DNA from: Bosea sp. BIWAKO-01 | Lineage (GTDB): Bacteria > Pseudomonadota > Alphaproteobacteria > Rhizobiales > Beijerinckiaceae | DNA length: 64,000 bases | Direction: 5' to 3' | NCBI RefSeq assembly: GCF_001748145.1 | Contig: NZ_BCQA01000001.1 | Span: 1,547,501 to 1,611,500 of the forward strand | Part shown: piece after piece, positions 1 to 8,013 of the stretch | Numbering within the stretch: position 1 is the stretch's first letter | Layout of the letters: each line of letters opens with the position of its first letter | Translations under genes and position numbers: made by a program | Notes under the pieces: generated by a model | Told to the model about the DNA's origin: nothing | Database searches by the model: none | What the model saw: the letters and a program-made list of their open reading frames with translations, nothing else

Positions 1-2
1 TT

Positions 3-1106
3 GGGATCTGGGCAACCATGTTCGCGTTCGGCATGGCGCTGGGACCGGTTGTGGGCGGCGTGCTGCTGGAGCATTTCTGGTGGGGTGCAGCTTTTCTAAT
101 AGCCGTGCCCGTTGTCGGCCTTCTGCTTCTGCTGGCACCTGCCCTTCTGCCGGAGTATCGCGCACCACATGGCAGCAGGCTGGACCTTGCGAGCGTCGGC
201 CTTTCGCTCGCCGCCATGCTGCCTGCGGTCTATGGCATCAAGCAGGTCGCCAAGGATGGCTTCGGACCTCATCCAGTCGGCGCCATTGCGGTGGGACTTG
301 CCTTCGCCACGCTGTTCGTGCGCCGGCAGCAGCGCCTCGCCGATCCGCTGCTCGACATCTCGCTATTTGCCAACAGAGCTTCCAGCGTGGCGCTGATCGT
401 ACTTCTCTTTGGCCTCGTCGCGGTCGGCGGCACGATGCTGCTGGTCACGCAATATCTGCAGCTCGTGGCCGGATTTTCTCCGCTAGTCGCGGGTCTCTGG
501 ATGGGGCCGCCCGCGCTTGCCATGGTCGCGGCCGGCGTCACAGCACCGCTGATTGCCCGGCGCGTTCGCCCCGGCTTCGTGGTGGCCGGAGCGTTGGGGT
601 TGTCGGTGGTGGGCTATCTGCTGCTGACCCGCCTGGATAACAGCGCTTCCGACGTGACCATTGTCGTCGCCGGCTTCTCGTTGGCCTATCTCGGGCTTGG
701 CACCATAGCTGCACTGGGTACGGATCTCGTGGTTGGATCGGCCCCCGCCGACAAGGCAGGCTCGGCATCGGCAATGTCCGAGACGGTGCAGGACCTCGGC
801 GTATCGCTCGGCATTGCGGTGCTTGGCAGCCTCGCCACCGCCATCTATCGCCGAGCCATGCTCGGCCGGATGCCCGATCATCTCGGTCATGAAGCGCATG
901 AGGCCGTCGGCGACAGCTTGTGGGCGGCATCCTCGGTTGCGTCGCAACTGCCTGCCGGCCTGATGGAAGAGGCGCAGGCCGCGTTCACAGCAGGATTCAG
1001 CACCGCAGCCATGTTCAGTGCCGTGGGGGTTTCCGTCCTCGCCATCCTCGCTGCCGTTTCGCTGCGGCACATTGGCGTCATTGACGCCAGCGAGCCGCCC
1101 CGTTGA
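3..1106 (+). CDS. MFS drug exporter, DHA2/QacA-SmvA type (5' truncated)
   Basis: The reading frame is open from the window edge, so the N-terminus lies outside. An internal ATG at 18 is not the true start, because the residues before it (GIWAT) continue the family pattern. The visible part opens with the motif-C signature GMALGPVVGG of TM5 drug:H+ antiporters, followed by LLEHFWWG, typical of the 14-TM QacA/SmvA branch. Further hydrophobic helices run to the C-terminus. Roughly the first 130 residues are missing by comparison with that family. Expected role, from the family, is proton-driven efflux of cationic or lipophilic compounds across the inner membrane. The substrate cannot be read from sequence. 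The next identifiable item downstream is a possible pseudogene remnant and then a tRNA on the other strand. Confidence 0.85.
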   Translation, partial: GIWATMFAFGMALGPVVGGVLLEHFWWGAAFLIAVPVVGLLLLLAPALLPEYRAPHGSRLDLASVGLSLAAMLPAVYGIKQVAKDGFGPHPVGAIAVGLAFATLFVRRQQRLADPLLDISLFANRASSVALIVLLFGLVAVGGTMLLVTQYLQLVAGFSPLVAGLWMGPPALAMVAAGVTAPLIARRVRPGFVVAGALGLSVVGYLLLTRLDNSASDVTIVVAGFSLAYLGLGTIAALGTDLVVGSAPADKAGSASAMSETVQDLGVSLGIAVLGSLATAIYRRAMLGRMPDHLGHEAHEAVGDSLWAASSVASQLPAGLMEEAQAAFTAGFSTAAMFSAVGVSVLAILAAVSLRHIGVIDASEPPR

Positions 1107-1107
1107 A

Positions 1108-1290
1108 TCGGGTGGAGCTCTTCGGGACGGTCCGGCGCTGACGGGCCACATCACCGACCCCGAGGCGATCCGGGATCAGGTGAGAGCCGTGCCGACCCAA
1201 TCTGTCGAGGTCACGGGAAGCCAGATGCGGATCACGGCATCGAAGGGGAATCTGCTCAGATCCCTTTGCCGCAGGATCCGGCGTAAAATC
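1108..1290 (+). pseudogene. possible C-terminal remnant of a serine recombinase
   Basis: Just after the drug exporter the + strand has an open, protein-like stretch of about 60 codons with no credible start or ribosome site. It reads ...EAIRDQVRAVPTQ, then SVEVTGSQMRITASKGNLL. Alternating hydrophobic strands ending in a GS.MRI..SK.NLL pattern resemble the extreme C-terminus of large serine recombinases in Hyphomicrobiales, which often sit beside tRNA genes. That resemblance is from memory and weak. It directly abuts tRNA-Ser, which fits a decayed integration site. It could equally be non-coding DNA with chance openness. Confidence 0.25.
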
Positions 1291-1324
1291 GACCACGATC
1301 GACGTGGGCGATTCTGTTTTGAAA

Positions 1325-1414
1325 TGGCGGACAGGGCGGGATTCGAACCCGCGATACGGTTTCCCGTATACACACTTTCCAGGCGTGCGCCTTCAACCAC
1401 TCGGCCACCTGTCC
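1325..1414 (-). tRNA. tRNA-Ser (anticodon GGA)
   Basis: Read on the minus strand, the 90-nt gene starts GGACAGG and ends CCTGTCC-G-CCA, giving a complete 7-bp acceptor stem with the CCA encoded. The anticodon loop reads CTGGAAA with anticodon GGA, decoding UCC/UCU. A long variable arm (a GTATACGGGAAACCGTAT-like hairpin) identifies it as a class II serine tRNA. The T-loop GGTTCGAATCC is canonical. It stands alone, with no neighbouring tRNA or rRNA genes. Confidence 0.97.
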
Positions 1415-1564
1415 GGCGGGCTGCTTATGACCGCCGAGCCGGCTTCTTTCAAGGCCTGAAACGCGCTTTTCGCATTCTTGCGTGGAGAGCGTCGGACAAG
1501 GTTGCAAAGCCGTGCCCGAATGGGCACATCGGATGCGAAGGGCGCGTGCGGGGAATGGGGCGGG

Positions 1565-1888
1565 ATGCTGCGTTTTTTCATCCGTTTGCTGGGTTATCTT
1601 GCTGTTGCCAGCGGATTCGTGGCGCTGGTCATCGACGGCGCGCGTTCGATCGCCAATTCCTCGCTTCAGTTCACGCCGCTCAGCGAAATCCTCCTCGTTC
1701 TGCTGCCGACGCGCTATCCGCTGCTGCAGCCGGCGATCGAGCGCAACCTCCATCCGCTGCTCTGGGACCCGATGCTGCTCTCGCTGATGCGGTCGCCCGT
1801 CGCGCTGGTCGCGCTGGTGCTCGGCTTCCTCCTGCTCTGGCTCGGCGCGAGGCCCGCGCCGCAGGTCGGTATCGTCACGCGACGGTGA
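1565..1888 (+). CDS. conserved small inner-membrane protein
   Basis: This is a 107-aa protein. The start MLRFFIRLLGYL at 1565 is chosen because translation upstream of it is low-complexity and antisense-like, and a G-rich ribosome site (ggggcggg) precedes it. Two hydrophobic segments are visible, about residues 5-25 (GYLAVASGFVALVIDG) and 75-97 (VALVALVLGFLLLWLGA). They flank a soluble stretch with ANSSLQFTPLSE and LHPLLWDP. Small proteins of this layout are conserved but uncharacterised in Hyphomicrobiales. No catalytic motif is seen. It precedes msrA by 81 bp on the same strand and may be co-transcribed with it. Confidence 0.7.
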   Translation: MLRFFIRLLGYLAVASGFVALVIDGARSIANSSLQFTPLSEILLVLLPTRYPLLQPAIERNLHPLLWDPMLLSLMRSPVALVALVLGFLLLWLGARPAPQVGIVTRR

Positions 1889-1969
1889 AGGGCCATGCAG
1901 GACGGGTGCCTGTCGGGCCGGCGGCGCCATGCTTATCTTGGGCGCAACTGTTAGAGGATGGAGCCCATC

Positions 1970-2626
1970 ATGTTCTCCCTGCGCAAGAAGACGACCCTGC
2001 CCAGCCCGGATGAGGCCCTGCCCGGCCGGTCCGAGCCGATCCCGACAGCCGAGCGCCATTTCCTGAACGACCGCCCGTTGCAGGGCCCCTATCCCGCCGG
2101 GATGCAGAAGGCCCTGTTCGGCCTCGGCTGTTTCTGGGGGGCTGAACGCAAGTTCTGGCAGATCGAGCACGGCATCTGGGTCACCGCAGTCGGCTATGCC
2201 GGAGGCATTACGCCCAATCCGAGCTATGAAGAGGTGTGCAGCGGGCTGACCGGGCATAACGAAGTCGTGCTCGTGGTCTTCGACCCGGCCAAGCTCTCCT
2301 ACGAAGCCTTGCTCAAGACCTTCTGGGAGAATCACGACCCGACGCAAGGCATGCGGCAGGGCAATGATGTCGGCACCCAATACCGCTCCGGCATCTATGT
2401 CTTCGACGAGGCACAGAAGCTGGCTGCCGAACGCAGCAAGGCAGACTACCAGAGCGCCCTCGCCTCGCGCGGCTATGGTCCGATCAGCACGGAAATCCTC
2501 GACGCGCCCGCCTTCTATTTCGCCGAGGACTACCATCAGCAATACCTCGCCAAGAATCCCGCAGGCTATTGCGGCCTCGGCGGCACCGGCGTCGCCTGCC
2601 AGATCGGCGTCGGCGTCGACGCGTGA
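1970..2626 (+). CDS. msrA: peptide-methionine (S)-S-oxide reductase MsrA
   Basis: The 218-aa protein reduces the S-epimer of methionine sulfoxide in proteins, using thioredoxin. The hallmark GCFWGAE motif has catalytic Cys54. Conserved GYAGG, HNEVV and HDPTQ blocks follow, and a C-terminal [12 protein letters not shown] pair supplies likely resolving cysteines. The start at 1970 ([11 protein letters not shown]) has a GGAG site about 7 nt upstream and matches the usual alphaproteobacterial N-terminus. An ATG at 1958 is possible but leaves no room for that site. msrQ lies 14 kb away, and no msrB or msrP is near. Confidence 0.95.
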   Translation: MFSLRKKTTLPSPDEALPGRSEPIPTAERHFLNDRPLQGPYPAGMQKALFGLGCFWGAERKFWQIEHGIWVTAVGYAGGITPNPSYEEVCSGLTGHNEVVLVVFDPAKLSYEALLKTFWENHDPTQGMRQGNDVGTQYRSGIYVFDEAQKLAAERSKADYQSALASRGYGPISTEILDAPAFYFAEDYHQQYLAKNPAGYCGLGGTGVACQIGVGVDA

Positions 2627-2650
2627 TCGCGCCCAGCCCCGAACCGATAC

Positions 2651-2684
2651 GAAGGCCCCGCAGGCTCGCTTCCGGGGCTTCTTC
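2651..2684 (+). terminator. hairpin after msrA
   Basis: A stem GCCCCG / CGGGGC with a 12-nt loop sits about 30 bp after the msrA stop and is followed by TTCTTC, a short pyrimidine tract. It fits a rho-independent terminator of modest strength. Confidence 0.45.
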
Positions 2685-2883
2685 GCATCATGGCGCAGGG
2701 CAAGGCGGGCGGCGCAATCGGACACCGACACGGGCCGCGCTGCGCGCTGATGCCGGGCAGGCCCCTGCCCCGAAATAACCACCGGCGTGCCCCGCACATG
2801 AAACGCGCCGGGATTGCCCGCCGTGCACTTGATCAGCCGGCAAAAGCTGCGAACACTGCCCGATTCATAGGAGATTCCGTGAC

Positions 2884-3864
2884 ATGACCATGGCTTTCAG
2901 ATCGAAGCTTGCAGCCGCAGGTGTCGTGCTCGGCGGCGTCGCGCTGGCTGCAGGTCTCGCCCTCGCCCAGGCGCCGGCCTTTTTTCGCATCGCCACGGGA
3001 AGCACCGCCGGCACCTATTATCCGATCGGCAGCTTGATCGCGCACGCGATCTCGGCCCCCCCGCAACTGGTCGCAACCGCTGTCGCCAGCAACGGCTCGG
3101 TCGCCAATATCAACGCGATCATCGGGGGTACCGCCGAATCCGGCTTCGTCCAGGCCGATGTCGCTTATTGGGCCTATTCCGCCACCGGCGTCTATGAGGG
3201 CAAGCCGAAGGTCGCGGATCTGCGCTCGATTGCCAACCTCTACCCCGAGTCGGTCCATCTCGTCGTTCGCAAGGCCTCGAATATCAAAAGCGTCGCCGAT
3301 CTCAGGGGCAAGACGATCTCCTTCGACGAGCCGGGTTCCGGCACGTTGCTCAACGCCAAGGCGATCCTCAACGCCTTCGGACTTGCCGGGAGCGATATCT
3401 CGATGGAATTCCTGAGGCCGAACCAGGCCGCCGAGAAGATGAAGGACGGCTCGGTCGATGCATTCTTCTTCACCGGCGGCTTCCCCGCTGCGGCGATCTC
3501 GGAACTGGCCTCGACCAACTCTGGCATCGAGATCCTGCCGATCTCCGGACCGCAGATCGAGAAGCTCTTCAAGGAGTTTCCCTTCTTCACTGCCGACGAA
3601 ATCCCGGCCGGGACCTATAAGAATGTCGGCGCGGTCAAGACCGTCGCTGTCGGCGCACATTGGGTGACCTCCGCCAAGGTTTCTGCAGATACCGTCTATG
3701 CCGTGACCAAGGCGCTGTGGAGCGACAAGACCCGCGCCGCGCTCGATGCCGGCCATGCCAAGGGCAGACTGATCCGCAAGGAGACCGCGCTATCGGGCCT
3801 GCTGGGCGTGCCGCTGCACCCCGGTGCCGAGAGATTCTACAAGGAATCCGGCTTGCTGAAGTAA
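2884..3864 (+). CDS. TAXI-family TRAP transporter solute receptor
   Basis: This 326-aa secreted protein has a signal peptide (about residues 1-29, ending ALAQA). The mature domain begins FFRIATGSTAGTYYPIG, the signature of TAXI-type periplasmic receptors. It continues with NINAIIGGTAESGFVQADVAYWA, SVADLRGKTISFDEPGSGT and a C-terminal HPGAERFYKE. The family binds small acidic solutes such as glutamate or dicarboxylates for TRAP secondary transporters. No TRAP membrane subunit (DctQM-like fusion) is adjacent, so this receptor is an orphan or works with a permease elsewhere. An AGGAG ribosome site precedes the ATG. Confidence 0.93.
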   Translation: MTMAFRSKLAAAGVVLGGVALAAGLALAQAPAFFRIATGSTAGTYYPIGSLIAHAISAPPQLVATAVASNGSVANINAIIGGTAESGFVQADVAYWAYSATGVYEGKPKVADLRSIANLYPESVHLVVRKASNIKSVADLRGKTISFDEPGSGTLLNAKAILNAFGLAGSDISMEFLRPNQAAEKMKDGSVDAFFFTGGFPAAAISELASTNSGIEILPISGPQIEKLFKEFPFFTADEIPAGTYKNVGAVKTVAVGAHWVTSAKVSADTVYAVTKALWSDKTRAALDAGHAKGRLIRKETALSGLLGVPLHPGAERFYKESGLLK

Positions 3865-4157
3865 GCCGAGGGCCCTTCTCCTCCCTTTCGTCCGGGCGTT
3901 CACCCCGGAGCCGCTGATCCCCAATCGGCCGCTTCGCCGGCTGGTTGGGAAAGGGCGTTGTCGTGGGCACCGTCGCCCTGCCGATGATCCCGGCCACTCC
4001 GGCCAGCCTCCTGGCGGGCCGCGTCATCGCCGCCCCCGTCCTGCTGCGTCAGGTGGTGGCGCGACGGGCCAGCATGGCGCCCGCCTGAGTTCCTGATATG
4101 TTCTTGCCAGTCGGCTGAGCATTCGCTAGCCTCCCCTAAGGGAACGGGGAGGCACCG
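3865..4157. other. intergenic region between TAXI receptor and yifB
   Basis: The 293 bp hold a weak hairpin (TCCGGG / CCCGGA, 3891-3909) without a T-tract that may end the TAXI transcript. A short hydrophobic open frame, about 50 codons ending in TGA near 4088, has no clear start or ribosome site. A GGGGAGG ribosome site lies directly before yifB. I see no other gene here. Confidence 0.5.
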
Positions 4158-5696
4158 ATGGTCACGCGGGTCGCGACGGTTGCGTTCGAGGGCATCGAGG
4201 CGCGCGCCGTCGACGTGCAGGTGCAGGTCACGCCGGGCGGTGTCGCCTTCCTTCTGGTCGGCTTGCCGGACAAGGCAGTGGCGGAAAGCCGCGAGCGAGT
4301 GCGTGCCGCACTGATCGCATCTGGTCTGGCGCTGCCGGCCAAGCGCATCACGGTCAATCTCGCGCCGGCCGACCTCCCCAAAGAAGGCAGCCATTACGAT
4401 CTGCCGATCGCACTTGCCGTCATGGCCGCCATCGGCGCGATCCCTGCCGATGCCCTCGCCGGCTATACCGTCCTCGGCGAGCTCGCGCTCGACGGCTCCA
4501 TCACCTCCGTCGCAGGCGTGCTGCCAGCCGCGATAGCCGCCTATGCCCGCGGACAAGGGCTGATCTGCCCCGCCGCCTGCGGGCCGGAGGCCGCCTGGGC
4601 TGCCGCCGATGTCGATATCCTCAATCCGCGCTCGCTGATCCAACTCGCCAACCATTTCAAAGGTACGCAGGTGATGGCCCGGCCGGTGCCGTCGATCGCC
4701 CGGCAATCCGGGCCCCTGCCCGATCTCGCCGATATTCGCGGCCAGGAAAGCGCGCGCCGCGTGCTGGAGATCGCCGCCGCCGGCGGCCAAAATCTCCTGA
4801 TGAACGGGCCTCCCGGTGCCGGTAAATCGATGCTGGCGAGCCGCCTGCCCTCGATCCTGCCGCCGCTTTCGCCGCGCGAACTGCTCGAGGTCTCGATGGT
4901 GCATTCCGTCGCCGGGCATCTCGCAGAGGGAGCGCTGACCGATCGCCGCCCCTTTCGCGCGCCGCATCATTCGGCCTCGATGGCGGCACTCGTCGGCGGC
5001 GGCCTGCAGGCCAAGCCCGGCGAGGTTTCGCTCGCCCATCACGGCGTGCTCTTCCTCGACGAACTGCCGGAGTTCCAGGCTCAGGCCCTCGACGCGCTGC
5101 GCCAGCCGATGGAGACCGGCGAGGTGCTGATCTCGCGGGCCAATCACCGCGCCATCTATCCCGCGCGTTTCCAACTCGTCGCCGCGATGAACCCGTGCCG
5201 GTGCGGCAAGGCAACTGAGCCCGGCTATACCTGCCGGCGGCAGCCGAACGAGCGCTGCATGGCGCAGTATCAGACCCGGATCTCAGGTCCGATGCTCGAC
5301 CGCATCGACATCGTCATCGATGTGCCGGCCGTAACCGCAACGGACCTGTTTCTACCGGCCGACTGCGAAGGCTCCGCCGAGGTCGCGGCCCGGGTCGCCG
5401 TGGCGCGCCAGGTGCAGACTGCGCGCTTCGAAGCGCTCGGCCTCTCCGAGGTCGCGACCAATGCCGCCTGCCCCGCGCCAGTGCTCGACCAGATCGCCCG
5501 CCCGGACAATGCCGGCATTTCGCTCCTGCGCGACGCCGCCGAGGCCCTTAGGCTGACAGCGCGCGGCTACCATCGTGTGCTGAAAGTCGCGCGCACACTG
5601 GCCGATCTCGACGGCGAGGCGAAGGTCGGCCGGATCCATCTCGCCGAAGCGTTATCCTACCGATCACGCATCGATCAAGTGGCGCAGGCCGCGTAA
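4158..5696 (+). CDS. YifB/ComM-family Mg-chelatase-like AAA+ ATPase
   Basis: The 512-aa protein has the full ComM architecture. An N-terminal Lon-protease-like domain (residues 1-165, with LLVGLPDKAVAESRERVRAAL) is followed by an AAA+ module with Walker A GPPGAGKS at 217-224 and Walker B VLFLDELPEF. Then come the Cys cluster NPCRCG...YTCRRQPNERC and a C-terminal lid with GYHRVLKVARTLADL. ComM acts as a branch-migration helicase in natural transformation. In alphaproteobacteria without competence its role is less clear. It is monocistronic, followed by a 113-bp spacer before the kinase gene. Confidence 0.95.
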   Translation: MVTRVATVAFEGIEARAVDVQVQVTPGGVAFLLVGLPDKAVAESRERVRAALIASGLALPAKRITVNLAPADLPKEGSHYDLPIALAVMAAIGAIPADALAGYTVLGELALDGSITSVAGVLPAAIAAYARGQGLICPAACGPEAAWAAADVDILNPRSLIQLANHFKGTQVMARPVPSIARQSGPLPDLADIRGQESARRVLEIAAAGGQNLLMNGPPGAGKSMLASRLPSILPPLSPRELLEVSMVHSVAGHLAEGALTDRRPFRAPHHSASMAALVGGGLQAKPGEVSLAHHGVLFLDELPEFQAQALDALRQPMETGEVLISRANHRAIYPARFQLVAAMNPCRCGKATEPGYTCRRQPNERCMAQYQTRISGPMLDRIDIVIDVPAVTATDLFLPADCEGSAEVAARVAVARQVQTARFEALGLSEVATNAACPAPVLDQIARPDNAGISLLRDAAEALRLTARGYHRVLKVARTLADLDGEAKVGRIHLAEALSYRSRIDQVAQAA

Positions 5697-5760
5697 TGTC
5701 GGAGCGTGCCGCATCCGTGCCGCCAGGTTAACGAAATCATTCAAACGATCGCGAAAGCAG

Positions 5761-5776
5761 CGTTCGCGCGCGAACG
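5761..5776. promoter_or_regulatory. 16-bp perfect palindrome upstream of kinase gene
   Basis: The palindrome CGTTCGCGCGCGAACG lies 33 bp before the kinase ATG, in a spacer with AT-rich flanks (aatcattcaaac upstream, ttttctcaa downstream). Its position fits an operator overlapping the promoter. No binding protein can be named. Confidence 0.4.
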
Positions 5777-5809
5777 TTTTCTCAAGGGGACGAATACTAG
5801 ACTGACATC

Positions 5810-7912
5810 ATGGAGATTCCATCTTTCCCAGTGATTTGGGCTGTTCTCGCCAGCCTGCTGACCGTTTTGGCCGGCGTTGCCGCGGTGATGCAGCTACGCG
5901 CACGCAATCGCGTCGTGGAGCAAGCGCTAGACATGACCCAGGATCTGGAGAAGCTGACCGATCGTCTCTGGGCGCTGGCAGACAGCGAAGAGCGCTATCG
6001 CAGCCTGATCGAGGCCCAGGGCGATCTGATCGTCCGCCGGAACGAAGGCAGCATCGTCTACGCAAATGCGGCCTATGCCGCCCTTCTCGGAGCGAACGAG
6101 GCCGAGATCATCGGCAGCCGCACGGCACCGCGCGTCATCGAGAGCCGACCTGCGCAGGCGCTGACCGATGGCACGCGGATCTTCGACGAATGCATTGCTT
6201 CGCCGGAGGGAGGCGAGCGTTGGATCTCCTGGGTCGAGACCATCGTGCCGGTCGCCCTCGGCAAGACCGTGCTGCAGCGTGTCGGCCGCGATATCTCCGC
6301 CCGGATCGCCGGCGAGCAGGCGCTGGAGGAGGCGCGCAGCCGCGCCGAAACCGCCAACGAGGCAAAATCGCGTTTCCTTGCAACCGTCAGCCACGAGTTC
6401 CGGACGCCGCTCAACGGGATTCTCGGCATGGCCGACCTCCTGAACGACACCAGGCTCGACCCGGAGCAGACCACCTATGTCCGGGCACTCAGGACCTCGG
6501 GCGAAGCCCTGCTCGGCCTCGTCGACGACATCCTCGACTTCGCCAAGGTGGAGGCCGGCAGGCTGGAACTCGCCGAGGAGCGCTTCGATCTCGGCCAATT
6601 GGTCGAGACGGTCAGCGAATTGATGGCGCCACGCGCCCAGGCCAAGGGGCTCGAGATTGCGACCTTCCTCGCGCCGGATCTCGCCTCGCACTGGATCGGA
6701 GACCGCGACCGGCTGCGCCAGATCCTGCTCAACCTCGTCGGCAACGCCATCAAGTTCACCGAGAGCGGCGGTGTCGGCATTCGCGTCGCGCGCGCGGGCG
6801 ACGCCATCGCCATCAGCGTCTCCGATACCGGACCCGGCGTTCCGCCAGGGCGATTGCAGGCGATCTTCGAGGAATTCGAACAGGCCGACAGCTCTGCGGC
6901 CCGTCGCCATGACGGCACCGGTCTCGGGCTCGCGATCGTGCGCCGGCTCGTGACCTTGATGGGTGGTTCGGTCACGGCAGAGAATGCCCCGGGGTCGGGC
7001 GCGATCTTCCGCGTTACATTGCCGCTTCCGGAGGGCGGCGCAGGGGTGCGGATGACAGTGCTGCCGGAGTGGCGCGGCAAGCTGATCATGATCGCATCCG
7101 CCGCGCCGTTTGGCCCGGACTATCTCGCTGAAACCATGGAGATCGCCGGCGCATCGGTCATGCGCGCCCAGAATGTGACAGAAGCGCTCGCGCTGCTCGC
7201 TGGAGCACAGCGTTTCGATGCCGCCCTGATAGACCAGGCCATCGGGGTCGATGAAGCACGCGCCGTCGCTGCCGCCGCCCGGCAGGCCGGTGTCGGCGAG
7301 TGCCTGATCCTGATGTCTCCCTTTGAGCGTCGCCAATTCGGTTCACCGCTCGCTGGTGGGTTCACCGGCTTTCTCGTCAAACCGGTCCGCGCCCGCTCGC
7401 TCTACGAGCGACTTGCACCGCCCGCTCGGCAGCGGCGCGAGACTCTGCCGCCCCGGGGCGTGACCACGATCCAGACCAAGGACCCCGGTCCGCCTCAACT
7501 GACGGTCTTGATCGCCGAGGATAACGATATCAACGGGCTGCTCGTGACACGGACCCTCGAACGCCTCGGCTGCACGGCCGTCTGGGCTCGGGACGGGCGG
7601 GAAGCGGTCGCTCTCATCGAGGCCGGGCTCACGGGCAAGCGCGCACCCTTCGATCTCATTCTGCTCGACATCCGGATGCCGGAGCTTGACGGACTGGAAG
7701 CCGCTCGCCGGATTCGCGCCCTGGAGGCCTCGCTCGGCCGGCCAAACTTGCTACCCATTGTCGCGGTCACCGCCAATGTCGCCGAGGAGGATCGGCAAGC
7801 CGCACTGGCCGCCGGAATGAATGATTGCCTGGCTAAACCACTGGCCCGAGAGGCGCTTCGCGCCTGGATCGCGCGTGTCGCCGGGGCGCCCCGCGTCACA
7901 CTCCGCGCTTGA
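5810..7912 (+). CDS. membrane hybrid histidine kinase with PAS, degenerate receiver and receiver domains
   Basis: This is a 700-aa signalling protein. Its layout is one TM helix (about 8-27), a short coiled linker and a PAS domain (about 58-170, SEERYRSLIEAQGDLIV). The HisKA domain has H195 in ATVSHEFRTPLNG, and the HATPase domain has N-box LLNLVGNAIKF, VSDTGPGVP and GTGLGLAIV. A receiver at about 560-690 carries ED (AEDNDING), phospho-acceptor D620 (LLDIRMPE) and a terminal lysine (CLAKPL). Between ATPase and receiver, residues about 420-540 look like a second receiver. That part keeps the FLVKP end but has lost the acidic pair and the acceptor aspartate. The output partner is not encoded nearby, and the next gene (olsB) lies about 100 bp downstream. 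Confidence 0.95.
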   Translation: MEIPSFPVIWAVLASLLTVLAGVAAVMQLRARNRVVEQALDMTQDLEKLTDRLWALADSEERYRSLIEAQGDLIVRRNEGSIVYANAAYAALLGANEAEIIGSRTAPRVIESRPAQALTDGTRIFDECIASPEGGERWISWVETIVPVALGKTVLQRVGRDISARIAGEQALEEARSRAETANEAKSRFLATVSHEFRTPLNGILGMADLLNDTRLDPEQTTYVRALRTSGEALLGLVDDILDFAKVEAGRLELAEERFDLGQLVETVSELMAPRAQAKGLEIATFLAPDLASHWIGDRDRLRQILLNLVGNAIKFTESGGVGIRVARAGDAIAISVSDTGPGVPPGRLQAIFEEFEQADSSAARRHDGTGLGLAIVRRLVTLMGGSVTAENAPGSGAIFRVTLPLPEGGAGVRMTVLPEWRGKLIMIASAAPFGPDYLAETMEIAGASVMRAQNVTEALALLAGAQRFDAALIDQAIGVDEARAVAAAARQAGVGECLILMSPFERRQFGSPLAGGFTGFLVKPVRARSLYERLAPPARQRRETLPPRGVTTIQTKDPGPPQLTVLIAEDNDINGLLVTRTLERLGCTAVWARDGREAVALIEAGLTGKRAPFDLILLDIRMPELDGLEAARRIRALEASLGRPNLLPIVAVTANVAEEDRQAALAAGMNDCLAKPLAREALRAWIARVAGAPRVTLRA

Positions 7913-7916
7913 CGGA

Positions 7917-7945
7917 CAGTCACAAGTCTGACGCAGTTCTGTCGC
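7917..7945 (+). promoter_or_regulatory. candidate PHO box upstream of olsB
   Basis: Three 7-bp units with an 11-bp period are visible: CAGTCAC, CTGACGC and CTGTCGC, separated by aagt and agtt. They match the CTGTCAT consensus at 5, 4 and 5 of 7 positions. PHO boxes bound by PhoB are tandem CTGTCAT units spaced by 4 bp. The array begins 4 bp after the kinase stop and 97 bp before the olsB ATG. Ornithine lipid synthesis is a known phosphate-starvation response in rhizobia, which supports the reading. Confidence 0.5.
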
Positions 7946-8013
7946 GATCCCGTAGGAACATCGGTACTAGCCTGACGAACTGCAGATTCGACGGCACAGG
8001 GACGAGACGGACA

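Noticed and set aside
1300..1450. Peptide-like translation with AGFEPAIRF next to the exporter
   Set aside because: This is translation through the tRNA-Ser gene, a common annotation artefact.
3930..4088. Short hydrophobic open frame before yifB
   Set aside because: No start codon with ribosome site and no recognisable family; kept only as a note in the intergenic entry.
3900..5174. Long minus-strand open frame opposite yifB
   Set aside because: It is an antisense shadow of yifB caused by high GC; composition is Arg/Gly/Asp-rich and no family motif is visible.
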